From contig JABABI010000027.1 of NCBI GenBank assembly GCA_014238335.1, positions 35,338 to 86,802 of the forward strand: DNA of 51,465 nt, written 5' to 3'. This DNA comes from Fuerstiella sp. Lineage in GTDB: Bacteria; Planctomycetota; Planctomycetia; Planctomycetales; Planctomycetaceae. Positions 7,357-15,887 of the stretch are shown piece by piece. A program made the translations under genes and the position numbers. The notes under the pieces were generated by a model. That model was given only the letters and a program-made list of their open reading frames with translations, was not told where the DNA came from and ran no database searches. Within the stretch, counting starts at the first letter, position 1; every line of letters starts with the position of its first letter.

Positions 7357-9225
7357 ATGGCTGCACAAGACGGTCCGGCAGCGCCTGAAATTCCGGACAA
7401 CGACGATGTCGTGGGCACCGCCATAAAGGTGTCCCTGTCACTGCTGGCCCTGGTGGCGGCCGTTGGTGGTATTCTTTTCGTTCTGCAAATGAGCGAACCA
7501 ATTGTCGTGCCGGAAAAGGAAGAAGAGCCTGTGTTGCCTCAGGCGCGTGAGCTGCCGGCCCTGGAAATCCCTAAGATTCAGTTTGTGGACATCACCGATT
7601 CTGCCGGCATCGACTTCATCCACGAAAATGGGGCTGGACAGGGGGCAGCTGCCGAAAAGCTGCTGCCCGAAACGATGGGAGGCGGTGGGGCATTTTTCGA
7701 CTTCGATGGCGACGGCGATCAGGACATCATCTGCGTGAACTCCACCGTCTGGTCATGGGCGCCGCAGCCACCGAAAACTCCCTACACGTCCGCACTTTAC
7801 GAAAATGACGGCAGTGGCAACTTCACAAATATCACAGCGGGATCAGGACTGGACGTTTCCTTTTACGGCAATGGCGTCGCCTGCGGTGACTTCGACAACG
7901 ACGGTCTGGTGGATCTGTACATTACGGCCGTCGGCTCGAATCGTCTGTTCCGTAACACAGGCGAGGGCAAGTTCAAGGACATCAGCGATTCTGCAAATGT
8001 GACGAGGGCAGACAGTGGCTGGAGCACCGGATGCGGCTGGTTCGACTACGACCTGGACGGTGATCTGGATCTGTTCGTCGTGAATTACATCGAATGGTCT
8101 CGTGAGAAAGACCTGAGTTTTGGATTCAAGCGAGATGGAACAGCCAGGGCCTATGGCCGTCCGACAGAATTTCGCGGCACGTTTCCCCGGCTGTATCGCA
8201 ATGACGGGGCCGCTAAGTTTACAGACGTATCGGCAGAAGCCGGTGTGCAGATCACAAATCCGGACACCGGCGAACCCCTGGCCAAGTCTCTGGGGCTGAC
8301 ATTTGCGGACGTCAATTCGGATGGTCGCCTGGACGTGGTCATCGCAAACGATACCGTCCAGAACCTGCTGCTGATCAATCAGCCGGACGGGACGTTCATG
8401 GAAAACGCGAGTGCCGCAGGCATTGCCTTCGACAACAATGGCAAGGCGCGTGGAGCCATGGGCATCGATGCCGCGTGTTTCCGCAATTCTGATGCGCTGG
8501 GAATCACCATCGGCAACTTCGCCAACGAAATGACGGCTCTGTATGTCTGTCAGACGCCTGGCCTGCCTGTGCCGATTTATCGCGACGAGGCAGTCAGTAA
8601 CGGCATTGGTCCGGTGACCCGAGTTGAACTCACCTTCGGTGTGATGTTTGCCGACATCGATCTGGACGGTCGCCTCGATATTCTGAGCTGTAACGGCCAT
8701 CTGGAAGACGACATCCAGAAAGTTCAGGCCAGTCAGCACTACGAGCAGCCGCCTCAGCTGTTGTGGAATTGTGGTGCCGATTATGACAACGAGTTTATGG
8801 TCGTGCCGGAAGAGAACATCGGAGCCGAATTTACGAAACGGATGGTGGGGCGAGGAGCCACCCGGGCTGATATCGACGGCGACGGTGATCTGGACGTGCT
8901 GCTGCTGTCCTCCGGCGGAAAACCTCGACTGCTGCGTAATGACCAGCAAACGAACAACCACTGGCTGCGTTTTCACCTGACGGGAAGCAGATCCAACCGG
9001 GATGCCATCGGAGCCACCGTCCGTGTCACGCTGCCGGATGACACCGTGCTGACTCGTACCGTAATGCCCACTTGCAGTTATCAGTCGCAGGTCGAACTTC
9101 CGTTGACGTTTGGACTGGGCAACCACGATAACGTGAAATCCGTCTCTGTCACGTGGCCGGATGGTCAGGCGGCGGACATATCGGTGACGAGTATGGATCA
9201 GCAGATCGAAGTCGTGGAAGAATAA
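7357..9225 (+). CDS. CRTAC1-like membrane-anchored FG-GAP/VCBS protein with ASPIC/UnbV domain
   Basis: A 622-residue protein from ATG 7357. After a short acidic N-terminus, residues about 20-45 form one membrane helix (VSLSLLALVAAVGGILFVL), so most of the chain should lie outside the cytoplasmic membrane. Then come repeated FG-GAP/VCBS blade motifs with calcium-binding loops such as DFDGDGDQD, DFDNDGLVD, DYDLDGDLD, DVNSDGRLD, DIDLDGRLD and DIDGDGDLD, as in integrin-type beta-propellers. The C-terminal 95 residues (WLRFHLTGSRSNRDAIGATVRV to VTWPDGQ) are an ASPIC/UnbV domain. This architecture is common in planctomycetes; its substrate is unknown. An upstream in-frame extension to 7093 is rejected because it crosses a hairpin element and lacks homology. 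The gene converges on the oxidase, with only 12 bases between stops. Confidence 0.9.
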   Translation: MAAQDGPAAPEIPDNDDVVGTAIKVSLSLLALVAAVGGILFVLQMSEPIVVPEKEEEPVLPQARELPALEIPKIQFVDITDSAGIDFIHENGAGQGAAAEKLLPETMGGGGAFFDFDGDGDQDIICVNSTVWSWAPQPPKTPYTSALYENDGSGNFTNITAGSGLDVSFYGNGVACGDFDNDGLVDLYITAVGSNRLFRNTGEGKFKDISDSANVTRADSGWSTGCGWFDYDLDGDLDLFVVNYIEWSREKDLSFGFKRDGTARAYGRPTEFRGTFPRLYRNDGAAKFTDVSAEAGVQITNPDTGEPLAKSLGLTFADVNSDGRLDVVIANDTVQNLLLINQPDGTFMENASAAGIAFDNNGKARGAMGIDAACFRNSDALGITIGNFANEMTALYVCQTPGLPVPIYRDEAVSNGIGPVTRVELTFGVMFADIDLDGRLDILSCNGHLEDDIQKVQASQHYEQPPQLLWNCGADYDNEFMVVPEENIGAEFTKRMVGRGATRADIDGDGDLDVLLLSSGGKPRLLRNDQQTNNHWLRFHLTGSRSNRDAIGATVRVTLPDDTVLTRTVMPTCSYQSQVELPLTFGLGNHDNVKSVSVTWPDGQAADISVTSMDQQIEVVEE

Positions 9226-9237
9226 ATCGCTGTCCGG

Positions 9238-10491
9238 TCAGCGGCCAATAACATACGGCTTAGCATCAAGATGCGGCGTCTGACCGGTGATCATTTCTGA
9301 GATCAACTTGCCTGTCGCAGGCCCCATGCTGAGTCCCAGCATATTGTGTCCGGCCGCGACCCAGACATTTCCGAATCGCGGTGTGCGGTCGATATAGGGC
9401 AGCCCGTCCCACGTCATCGGTCGCCAGCCGAACCATTCTTCTTCGACGGGCTCAGCCGTTGGTTCGACAAGGTACTCAGTGGCCCCGTCGCGCAGGTACT
9501 GCAGTCGTTCCTGATTGAGTTCCGAATCGTAACCGGCGAATTCCATCGTGCTGCCAATTCGATACCCCTTATCGAACGGCGTGATCCCGACGTGAGCTTC
9601 TTCCAGCAACATCGGATAACGCGGGCAGATTTTCGGCCGGGCCATAGTGATCGAGTACCCCTTGCCAGGCTCAATCGGAATGCGGCATCCCAGCGCGGTA
9701 TTGAGCATCGGAGTCAGCGGGCCGGTGGCCACGACGAACTCATCGGCCTCAATGTTGCCTGAACTGGTGGACACGGCAGCGGCCGCCCCGACGGTGGGAG
9801 CCACAAATCCTTTCATTTCGCGCTGCGTTAGAATCTGCACGCCGCATTCCTGCAGCGTCCGCCGCATTTCCGACATCAGCACGTCCGGACGCAGATAAGC
9901 ATCATTTCTGTAGTGCCATGCACCGGCAAGTTCCGGCTTAAGCGCTGGCTCCATTTCCGATAGCTGTTCGCCATCGATGGGTTCGGCCGCCACACCGAAT
10001 TCGTCCCGCAGCAGCTTGTCAGTTGCAGCATATTTTTCGAACTCCGGCTTGTCACGGTAGACGAACAGCAGCCCGTCCGTTTTCCACTGCACCTGCAGTC
10101 CCTGAGCTGTGATCACTTCTTCGTAGAGTTGACGCGAGGATTCCAGCAAAGCCGTGCGGCCTGTGCCGGCCTGCAGCATGTCTTTTCGGTTACAGCGCAA
10201 GGCAAACCTGGCCATCCATTTCCAGAACGACGGCGACAGACGCGGATGAATTCGAAATGCCGTATTGCGACTGATCAGGCCCTTCAGACCGCGACGAATC
10301 TGGCCCGGCGCAGTCAGTGGGAGAACATGGCTGGGCGATACATAGCCACAATTCCCATGAGAACACCCCGCGCCAAATTCTCTCCGGTCAATAATTGTGA
10401 CTCTGCGGCCGGCCACTGTGAGATACCATGCGCAGAAGGCGCCGATGACTCCGCCACCAATTACAACCGTGTGTTTTGCTCCGTGGTCCAT
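9238..10491 (-). CDS. FAD-dependent D-amino-acid dehydrogenase family, likely 4-hydroxy-D-proline oxidase
   Basis: A 417-residue DAO/DadA-family flavoprotein. The N-terminal HTVVIGGGVIGAFCAWYL gives the GxGxxG FAD site, followed by an Asp (TIIDRREFGAGCSHGNCG) that can bind the ribose. The C-terminal WFGWRPMTWDGLPYID and NVWVAAGHNMLGLSMGPATGKL are the substrate-side and flavin motifs typical of DadA and glycine-oxidase relatives. Its ATG shares one base with the stop of the upstream epimerase (TGATG), so the two are almost surely translationally coupled. Known hydroxyproline pathways epimerise trans-4-hydroxy-L-proline to cis-4-hydroxy-D-proline, which such an oxidase converts to a pyrroline carboxylate. 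That makes this the likely second enzyme. The substrate is inferred from context; another D-amino acid is possible. Confidence 0.85.
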   Translation of the reverse strand: MDHGAKHTVVIGGGVIGAFCAWYLTVAGRRVTIIDRREFGAGCSHGNCGYVSPSHVLPLTAPGQIRRGLKGLISRNTAFRIHPRLSPSFWKWMARFALRCNRKDMLQAGTGRTALLESSRQLYEEVITAQGLQVQWKTDGLLFVYRDKPEFEKYAATDKLLRDEFGVAAEPIDGEQLSEMEPALKPELAGAWHYRNDAYLRPDVLMSEMRRTLQECGVQILTQREMKGFVAPTVGAAAAVSTSSGNIEADEFVVATGPLTPMLNTALGCRIPIEPGKGYSITMARPKICPRYPMLLEEAHVGITPFDKGYRIGSTMEFAGYDSELNQERLQYLRDGATEYLVEPTAEPVEEEWFGWRPMTWDGLPYIDRTPRFGNVWVAAGHNMLGLSMGPATGKLISEMITGQTPHLDAKPYVIGR

Positions 10492-11465
10492 CAGCAGATT
10501 CCGTTACGAAACGGATCTGAATCGTCCAGAATAAGTTCGCTCTCACCCGTCACCCACGCCGAACCAAGAATCGTGGGCACAATTACTCGTTCATCACCGG
10601 TCGCACCGGGTATCTGATCGTCGTCCGCAGCGAATTCAAAGCTGCCCTCAAAAATGCTGCCGACAATACTTTCCTGACGCCATAATTCACCCGGTGACAA
10701 CTTGCCGTCGGCTGCCAGACAAGCCAGCTTGGCACTGGTGCCCGTACCACAGGGAGACCGATCGTATGCGCCGCCCGGACACAAAACAAAACTACGACTG
10801 TCAGCGGTTTCAGAATTCGAGGGTGGCCCGAATAATTCAATGTGATCAATCACGCCACCGGCGGCACCGGTGATCCCACCGCGTTCCAATCCGTCGGCAA
10901 TCCGCAGTGCAAAATCTGTCAATTCGCCACTGCGCTGCGAATCGATCGTCTGACCATGATCGGCCACCAGAAAAAACCAGTTACCGCCCCACGCGATGTC
11001 ACCAGTGACGCGACCATGACCTTCGACATCCACAGAAACCGCCTGCCGATATCGGTAGGAAGGGACGTTCCTGACGGCCACGCGGTGCGCGTCCAGCAAC
11101 GTGGCCGACACGACACCCACCGGAGTCTCGATGCGATGCTCACCGATCTCCAGCCGCTTCAAGTGAGCCAGGGTCACCGCCAGCCCGATCGTGCCGTGGC
11201 CACACATCTGCAGATACCCGGCGTTGTTAAAAAAAATAACGCCCGCAGCACACGATACGTCCTCAGGATCATACAGGAGTCCGCCCACCAGAACGTCGGA
11301 ACCACGCGGTTCCAGAATGACGGACCTTCGAATGTGATCGAACTGCTCGCGAAAACGAACAACCCGCTCGACCGCGGAGCCAGGCCCGGGATCCGGAGCA
11401 CCGCCGACAATTATCCTGGTCGGCTCACCACCAGTGTGAGAATCAATGACGCTTATTCGTTGCAT
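10491..11465 (-). CDS. 4-hydroxyproline 2-epimerase (proline racemase superfamily)
   Basis: A 324-residue member of the proline racemase superfamily, starting at ATG 11465 ([18 protein letters not shown]). The frame is open further upstream, but that part has no family similarity. Both catalytic cysteines are present: Cys88 in MCGHGT and Cys239 in [11 protein letters not shown] Cys/Cys pair argues for racemase or epimerase activity rather than the Thr-containing 3-hydroxyproline dehydratases. The coupled downstream FAD oxidase fits trans-4-hydroxy-L-proline breakdown, so 4-hydroxyproline epimerase is favoured over plain proline racemase. The later pathway steps (pyrroline-4-hydroxy-2-carboxylate deaminase and the semialdehyde dehydrogenase) are not in the window. 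It would act in the cytoplasm. Confidence 0.88.
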   Translation of the reverse strand: MQRISVIDSHTGGEPTRIIVGGAPDPGPGSAVERVVRFREQFDHIRRSVILEPRGSDVLVGGLLYDPEDVSCAAGVIFFNNAGYLQMCGHGTIGLAVTLAHLKRLEIGEHRIETPVGVVSATLLDAHRVAVRNVPSYRYRQAVSVDVEGHGRVTGDIAWGGNWFFLVADHGQTIDSQRSGELTDFALRIADGLERGGITGAAGGVIDHIELFGPPSNSETADSRSFVLCPGGAYDRSPCGTGTSAKLACLAADGKLSPGELWRQESIVGSIFEGSFEFAADDDQIPGATGDERVIVPTILGSAWVTGESELILDDSDPFRNGIC

Positions 11466-11682
11466 GACTTGATAATGGGCAGAGATGTTCTGTTCTGTCT
11501 CGAAGACGGCAGCATAGCCCATCCAGCACACAAATGCCGCGAAGAACGCACGTGTTCCGGAAAGACTGAAAGTCCATCGGCTGCAGTGTATTACGCTCAT
11601 TCGCAGCCTCGAAAAACGTTTTCCGGCCGACTATATGTGCTTCCCACGAGCCCGAACGCGCCACTTGTTTACGTAAATCGCT

Positions 11683-13119
11683 CTATTCAGGAGGACAGAC
11701 GGCTGCGAAGCCAACCTCCGTGTCCAGCGCTTCGTCCGCGTTCGCCCTTCGAGCCTCAATGCGAATTCCGTACGCCTGACGCACCGGCACCTTCAGCCGC
11801 AACGGTTCGTCTCCCACACATTCACACTCAACGTCGGGCATGCCGGCAAGGGGTGGCGAAAAAGGTACGTGTAGATTCGCCCGTTTTTGCCCCTTGTCAA
11901 ACCGCACCCTGATGACGCCTTCGACTACTTCGCTGCCACTTGCGTCCTGTGTCCGCTGAAGTCCCGTTGATGATGGTCCTTCAATCTCCGGTTCGTCGGT
12001 TGAGGGCAATTCGGCCGCGCCAGTCTCAACTTCTGCGGCCTTGACCTTCGGCGAAGCCACCGCCTGCGGCAGAACAGTTTCGTAACGAGACGGTTCTCGC
12101 CGTGCTGGCTGTGCCTCTGTGTGTTCGTTGATCGCGGCAGCACCGACTTCCGCTGGTGGCAGAACGGTCGCCACTGCAGGCACGATCGGATGGTCCGAAG
12201 ACAAATCGTCGCGAACGGTCGCTGGCTCTAAATCCGTTTTCGCGGGCGGCGGCGGTATCGGAAATGGCGGCAGCACGGCGGCAGAACCTTTTGACGTTTC
12301 GCCAGCACGGGTGTTCCCGCTGCTGTCCGGGCGGGAACGCGGTGTGCGATGTCGCTCTGCAGCGTCAGGACGGGGTTGGTCGTGCTCCGGTCGTCGACGT
12401 TCCTCATACCGTTGGCGGGGCGCGCGTTCAGGCGCCACATCATCGTCATTCAGTGAATCATCCAGAAAACCCAGATCAAAGTCTGTTCCCAAAATATCGT
12501 CCACGTCCGATGCGGGACGAATCTTCACGGGCGGCCGGGATTCCGGACGAGGATTTTCTCGTTGCCGATAGGCCTTCGGTGCCAGCGACGGGCGTTCTGC
12601 GTCGGCCACAATCTGCGACAAATCCGTAAATCTGAACCACTCCGCATCCGGGTCCAGCGCAGAATTCCTGACACGATCGAAGGCCGGAATCGGGATCAGA
12701 TAGGTATGACGACCTCGCGGAACCCCAATGAATTCATCCGGAATATGACTCAGGACCGCAATCACGCACAACATGAACACGGCGAATGCCAGCCAGCCCC
12801 GCAATGGCGAATCTGCGGGCATCAGACAGAACCCAATGATCGGAGGCGGAAACAGCGTCGCTGTCGCCGCGACAAAAAGCGCCCCGGATTCCCGCGCAGT
12901 ACGTCGATTCGGATTGAATAACATCCAGGCAAAAACGCCAACGAAAGCTGCAAACGACGCCAGCAGAAAACAGATCGGTTCTGCCGCCGTTGACTGAAGG
13001 CTGCCGCCCTGACGCGCGTCGCACAGAAAGCAGGTCGTGAGCACCAGACCGGCCCATGCCATCAACGCGACAACTCTGCGATTACGAGACGCTCGGTTGG
13101 TTGAACCCGGTTCAATCAT
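11683..13119 (-). CDS. Membrane protein of unknown function with long disordered middle
   Basis: A 478-residue protein not assigned to a family. The N-terminal 150 residues hold four likely membrane helices (ALMAWAGLVLTTCFL; ICFLLASFAAFVGVFAWML; ALFVAATATLFPPPIIGFC; WLAFAVFMLCVIAVLS). Residues about 180-380 are rich in Arg, Pro, Asp and Glu and look disordered. The last 90 residues regain order: GVIRVRFDKGQKRANLHVPFSP, a Cys pair (VECECVG), and LKVPVRQAYGIRIEARR, which reads like a compact beta domain. AGGGAG lies just before the ATG at 13119. It lies downstream of metK with 163 bases between, including two palindromes, so co-transcription is doubtful. Confidence 0.65.
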   Translation of the reverse strand: MIEPGSTNRASRNRRVVALMAWAGLVLTTCFLCDARQGGSLQSTAAEPICFLLASFAAFVGVFAWMLFNPNRRTARESGALFVAATATLFPPPIIGFCLMPADSPLRGWLAFAVFMLCVIAVLSHIPDEFIGVPRGRHTYLIPIPAFDRVRNSALDPDAEWFRFTDLSQIVADAERPSLAPKAYRQRENPRPESRPPVKIRPASDVDDILGTDFDLGFLDDSLNDDDVAPERAPRQRYEERRRPEHDQPRPDAAERHRTPRSRPDSSGNTRAGETSKGSAAVLPPFPIPPPPAKTDLEPATVRDDLSSDHPIVPAVATVLPPAEVGAAAINEHTEAQPARREPSRYETVLPQAVASPKVKAAEVETGAAELPSTDEPEIEGPSSTGLQRTQDASGSEVVEGVIRVRFDKGQKRANLHVPFSPPLAGMPDVECECVGDEPLRLKVPVRQAYGIRIEARRANADEALDTEVGFAAVCPPE

Positions 13120-13155
13120 GGCTCCCTGCCTTCTTGATGCGGCATGGCCGCAACC

Positions 13156-13185
13156 AAGCCGTCTTCGATCCGTCTTTGACGGCTT
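13156..13185. other. Hairpin between metK and the membrane-protein gene
   Basis: AAGCCGTC and GACGGCTT form a perfect 8-bp stem with a 14-base loop, about 100 bases past the metK stop. No T-run follows on the minus strand, so termination is possible but not typical. Confidence 0.4.
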
Positions 13186-13186
13186 A

Positions 13187-13203
13187 TGCGAGCTAACGCT
13201 CGG
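13187..13203. repeat. Short palindromic repeat, copy 1 (TGCGAGCTAACGCTCGG)
   Basis: This 17-mer contains the stem CGAGC/GCTCG with loop TAAC. A copy differing at one base lies at 26986-27002. Both are intergenic, which suggests a dispersed palindromic element. Confidence 0.7.
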
Positions 13204-13282
13204 ACACTGCTGATCTGCTCCCGATCTCGCTATAAAACACTTGTCTACATTTCAGGTGGCGTGTTTCTGAGGGCCCGTCCAA

Positions 13283-14419
13283 CTAACTCACGGCAGACTT
13301 CAGTTTGTCAACCATATCTGTAGCTTCCCATTTGAATTCTTCTTCGCTGCGACCGAAGTGTCCACCGTGGGCCGTATGTCGGAAGATCGGCCGTCTCAGA
13401 CCAAGGTGCTCGATAATCCCCTTGGGATTCAGAGGGAAGATTTCCTGTACAGCCTTCTGAATGTTTTCTTCTGCGACCTTCGCAGTGCCGTTGGTATCGA
13501 CTCGCACACTGACCGGATCGGCCACGCCAATGGCATACGCCAGCTGCACTTCACACTCGTCCGCCAGATCAGCAGCCACAATATTTTTAGCTACGTAGCG
13601 GCCCATGTAGGCGGCGGAACGGTCAACCTTGGACGGATCTTTGCCGGAAAAAGCACCGCCACCGTGGTGAGCGGCGCCGCCATAAGTGTCGACCACAATC
13701 TTGCGACCCGTCAGACCCGTGTCACCGTGAGGACCACCGACCACGAATCGGCCGGTTGGATTAATGTGGTATTTCGTATTGTCGTCCAGCAGGTCATTAG
13801 GAATCGCTTCCTTCACAACCTTCTTTACGTAGTCAAAAATATCCTCCTGACTCACATCAGGAGAGTGCTGCGTGGACACGACGATGGCGTCAATCCGCAC
13901 TGGCTGTGCTCCGGCGTATTCGACGGTGACCTGACTTTTGCTGTCTGGTCGCAGCCAGTCCACTTCTCCCTGCTGTCGCTTTTCTGCCAACAGATTGATG
14001 ATGCGATGCGAAAACGCGATGGCCACGGGCATCAGTTCCGGAGTTTGATTGCATGCATAGCCGAACATCAATCCCTGGTCACCAGCCCCATCACGATCCA
14101 CGCCCTGTGCGATGTCGCCACTCTGACTGTGCAGAGCACAAAACACTCGGCAGCTGTCCGCATTGAATCCGATGTCATCGCTGGTGTAGCCGATTTCACG
14201 AATGACCTGTCGCGTGACTTCAACGTAGTCGATTTTTGCCGCGCTTGTGATTTCACCGGAAAGTACCACCAGGTCGGTCGTGCACAAGGTTTCGCAGGCA
14301 ACGCGAGACATCGGATCCTGCCGCAGCAGCGCGTCCAGAATCCCGTCTGAAACCTGATCCGAAACTTTATCCGGGTGCCCCATGCTGACGGATTCACTGG
14401 TGAAGAAATAGTTGGCCAT
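13283..14419 (-). CDS. metK: S-adenosylmethionine synthase
   Basis: A 378-residue methionine adenosyltransferase making S-adenosylmethionine from ATP and methionine in the cytoplasm. It opens with [20 protein letters not shown], the ATP/methionine-binding segment with the conserved His and Lys. [13 protein letters not shown] is the first signature, and [19 protein letters not shown] is the glycine-rich P-loop-like signature. The C-terminus has the conserved GHFGR. Length and motif order match the bacterial family. AGGTAAT lies upstream of the ATG. It is transcribed leftward, divergent from hemH, with 352 bases between them. I looked for a SAM-sensing riboswitch in the leader and could not support one. 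Confidence 0.97.
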   Translation of the reverse strand: MANYFFTSESVSMGHPDKVSDQVSDGILDALLRQDPMSRVACETLCTTDLVVLSGEITSAAKIDYVEVTRQVIREIGYTSDDIGFNADSCRVFCALHSQSGDIAQGVDRDGAGDQGLMFGYACNQTPELMPVAIAFSHRIINLLAEKRQQGEVDWLRPDSKSQVTVEYAGAQPVRIDAIVVSTQHSPDVSQEDIFDYVKKVVKEAIPNDLLDDNTKYHINPTGRFVVGGPHGDTGLTGRKIVVDTYGGAAHHGGGAFSGKDPSKVDRSAAYMGRYVAKNIVAADLADECEVQLAYAIGVADPVSVRVDTNGTAKVAEENIQKAVQEIFPLNPKGIIEHLGLRRPIFRHTAHGGHFGRSEEEFKWEATDMVDKLKSAVS

Positions 14420-14771
14420 CTGTTGGTATTACCTGATTGTTCTATAATTTCCTGCCTGATTCAGAACGGACCACCCATTCTGCCGCAGACGCCCACAACA
14501 AAATTCCAAGTGAAACGTCTCCATTCCGACTCGTCTGGTGCGAGGAAGTTTAGGAAAGCGGCGGTGTGCTCACAACAGAGAACCGAGAGGCGTGAGCTGA
14601 AATTCCCATCGTTGGAGCTCGGACTTTTGTGCGGCATCCGACTGCCAGGTCGTCGCCAATACGTCAGAATTTCGGCCGACGGATCCCGATGCGGGTTGTC
14701 AAAATGGTGCGGCGACCTACAACTCTGCATCAGCCGTTCACGTATTCACAGCAAACTGGCCGGAACTTCAC
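14420..14771. other. Divergent promoter region between metK and hemH
   Basis: About 350 bases that should hold both promoters. The metK side has an AT-rich patch (TTATAGAAC on the minus strand, about 20 bases before its AGGTAAT). I see no RNA gene, riboswitch or repeat that I can support. Confidence 0.35.
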
Positions 14772-15815
14772 ATGCCCGAGGACGTCTCTGCCCCGTACGA
14801 TGCCCTGCTCTTTGTGTCGTTTGGTGGTCCGGAGGGCCCTGATGACGTTATTCCGTTCCTGGAAAATGTTCTGCGAGGCAAAAACGTCCCGCGTGCACGG
14901 ATGCTGGAAGTTGCCGGCCACTACAACCATTTTGGTGGCGTCAGTCCGATCAACGAACAGTGCCGACAGTTGATCGAGACGCTCGCCGCTGAACTTGAGC
15001 GTGACGGTATGGATCTGCCGATTTACTGGGGCAATCGAAACTGGAAGCCGATGCTCGCTGACACCATGCGCGAGCTGCAGCAGGCCGGTGTCAGGCGAGT
15101 CCTGGCATTCGTCACATCTGCGTACAGCAGCTATTCAGGATGTCGCCAATATCGCGAAGATATTGCATCCGCTCAGGCTGAGGCCGACGCCACTGACGTT
15201 GAAGTGCACAAGCTTCGAGTCTTCTACAATCATCCGGACTTCATTGAGGTCAACGCTCTGAATGTTCAGGCTGCGATCTCTGAATTGGACTCCGCACCAG
15301 ACCGGGGATTTCACGTCACCTTTACGGCACACAGTATTCCTCATTCCATGGCAGACACGTCTGACTATGTGCAGCAATTGACAGAAACCTGCCGCCTGGT
15401 GGCGGAACGCCTGCAGCTGCCTGCGGACGGGTGGAGCCTTGTGTATCAGAGTCGAAGCGGACGTCCGCAGGACCCGTGGCTGGAACCCGATATTTGCGAT
15501 CATCTGCGTGAACTCAGAAACAGCGGCGTTCAGAAGGTTGTGGTGTCTCCGATCGGATTTCTGTCCGACCATATCGAAGTCCTGTACGACCTTGATGACG
15601 AAGCGGCCGCTGTGTGTGCGGAAATTGGTATGCAGATGAGTCGGGCAGCTACGCCGGGCACACATCCCGTGTTCGTGAAAATGATTCGAAAGCTGATCCA
15701 GGAACGACTGCAGCAATCGCCCCGGGAATGTATCGGGCAGTTCGAGTCCAGCCACGACGTCTGCTCGTCCGATTGCTGTCCGGCACCTCGTCGACCAACG
15801 AGAACACGTCCCTGA
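14772..15815 (+). CDS. hemH: Ferrochelatase with cysteine-rich C-terminal tail
   Basis: A 347-residue ferrochelatase, which inserts Fe2+ into a porphyrin at the end of haem synthesis. LLFVSFGGPEGPDDVIPFLENV is the family's N-terminal motif. VTFTAHSIPHSMAD holds the catalytic His, and VYQSRSGRPQDPWLEPDI matches the conserved 'SRSG..PWL.P' segment. VVVSPIGFLSDHIEVLYDLD gives the second metal-side His/Glu set. The last 28 residues are unusual: Cys320, Cys331, Cys335 and Cys336, followed by a Pro/Arg-rich end. Several ferrochelatases carry a C-terminal [2Fe-2S] cluster, so a cluster here is plausible but not shown. Sequence alone does not tell protoporphyrin from coproporphyrin as the substrate. 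It converges on the oxoprolinase-like gene. Confidence 0.93.
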   Translation: MPEDVSAPYDALLFVSFGGPEGPDDVIPFLENVLRGKNVPRARMLEVAGHYNHFGGVSPINEQCRQLIETLAAELERDGMDLPIYWGNRNWKPMLADTMRELQQAGVRRVLAFVTSAYSSYSGCRQYREDIASAQAEADATDVEVHKLRVFYNHPDFIEVNALNVQAAISELDSAPDRGFHVTFTAHSIPHSMADTSDYVQQLTETCRLVAERLQLPADGWSLVYQSRSGRPQDPWLEPDICDHLRELRNSGVQKVVVSPIGFLSDHIEVLYDLDDEAAAVCAEIGMQMSRAATPGTHPVFVKMIRKLIQERLQQSPRECIGQFESSHDVCSSDCCPAPRRPTRTRP

Positions 15816-15887
15816 ACAACGAACAGTCTTCAATGTGTCAGACGCGGGAGGGCAACCGAAATCACTTCCAACGATCGACCTGGCAGG

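Noticed and set aside
7843..9126. 427-codon antisense ORF on the minus strand
   Set aside because: It is the mirror of the repetitive, GC-rich FG-GAP coding sequence; no recognisable motifs or start signal.
13358..14350. 330-codon plus-strand ORF opposite metK
   Set aside because: Shadow of a strongly conserved metK sequence; its translation shows no domain.
14420..14500. SAM-responsive riboswitch in the metK leader
   Set aside because: I could not find the conserved core of any SAM riboswitch class by eye; a covariance-model search would be needed to claim one.
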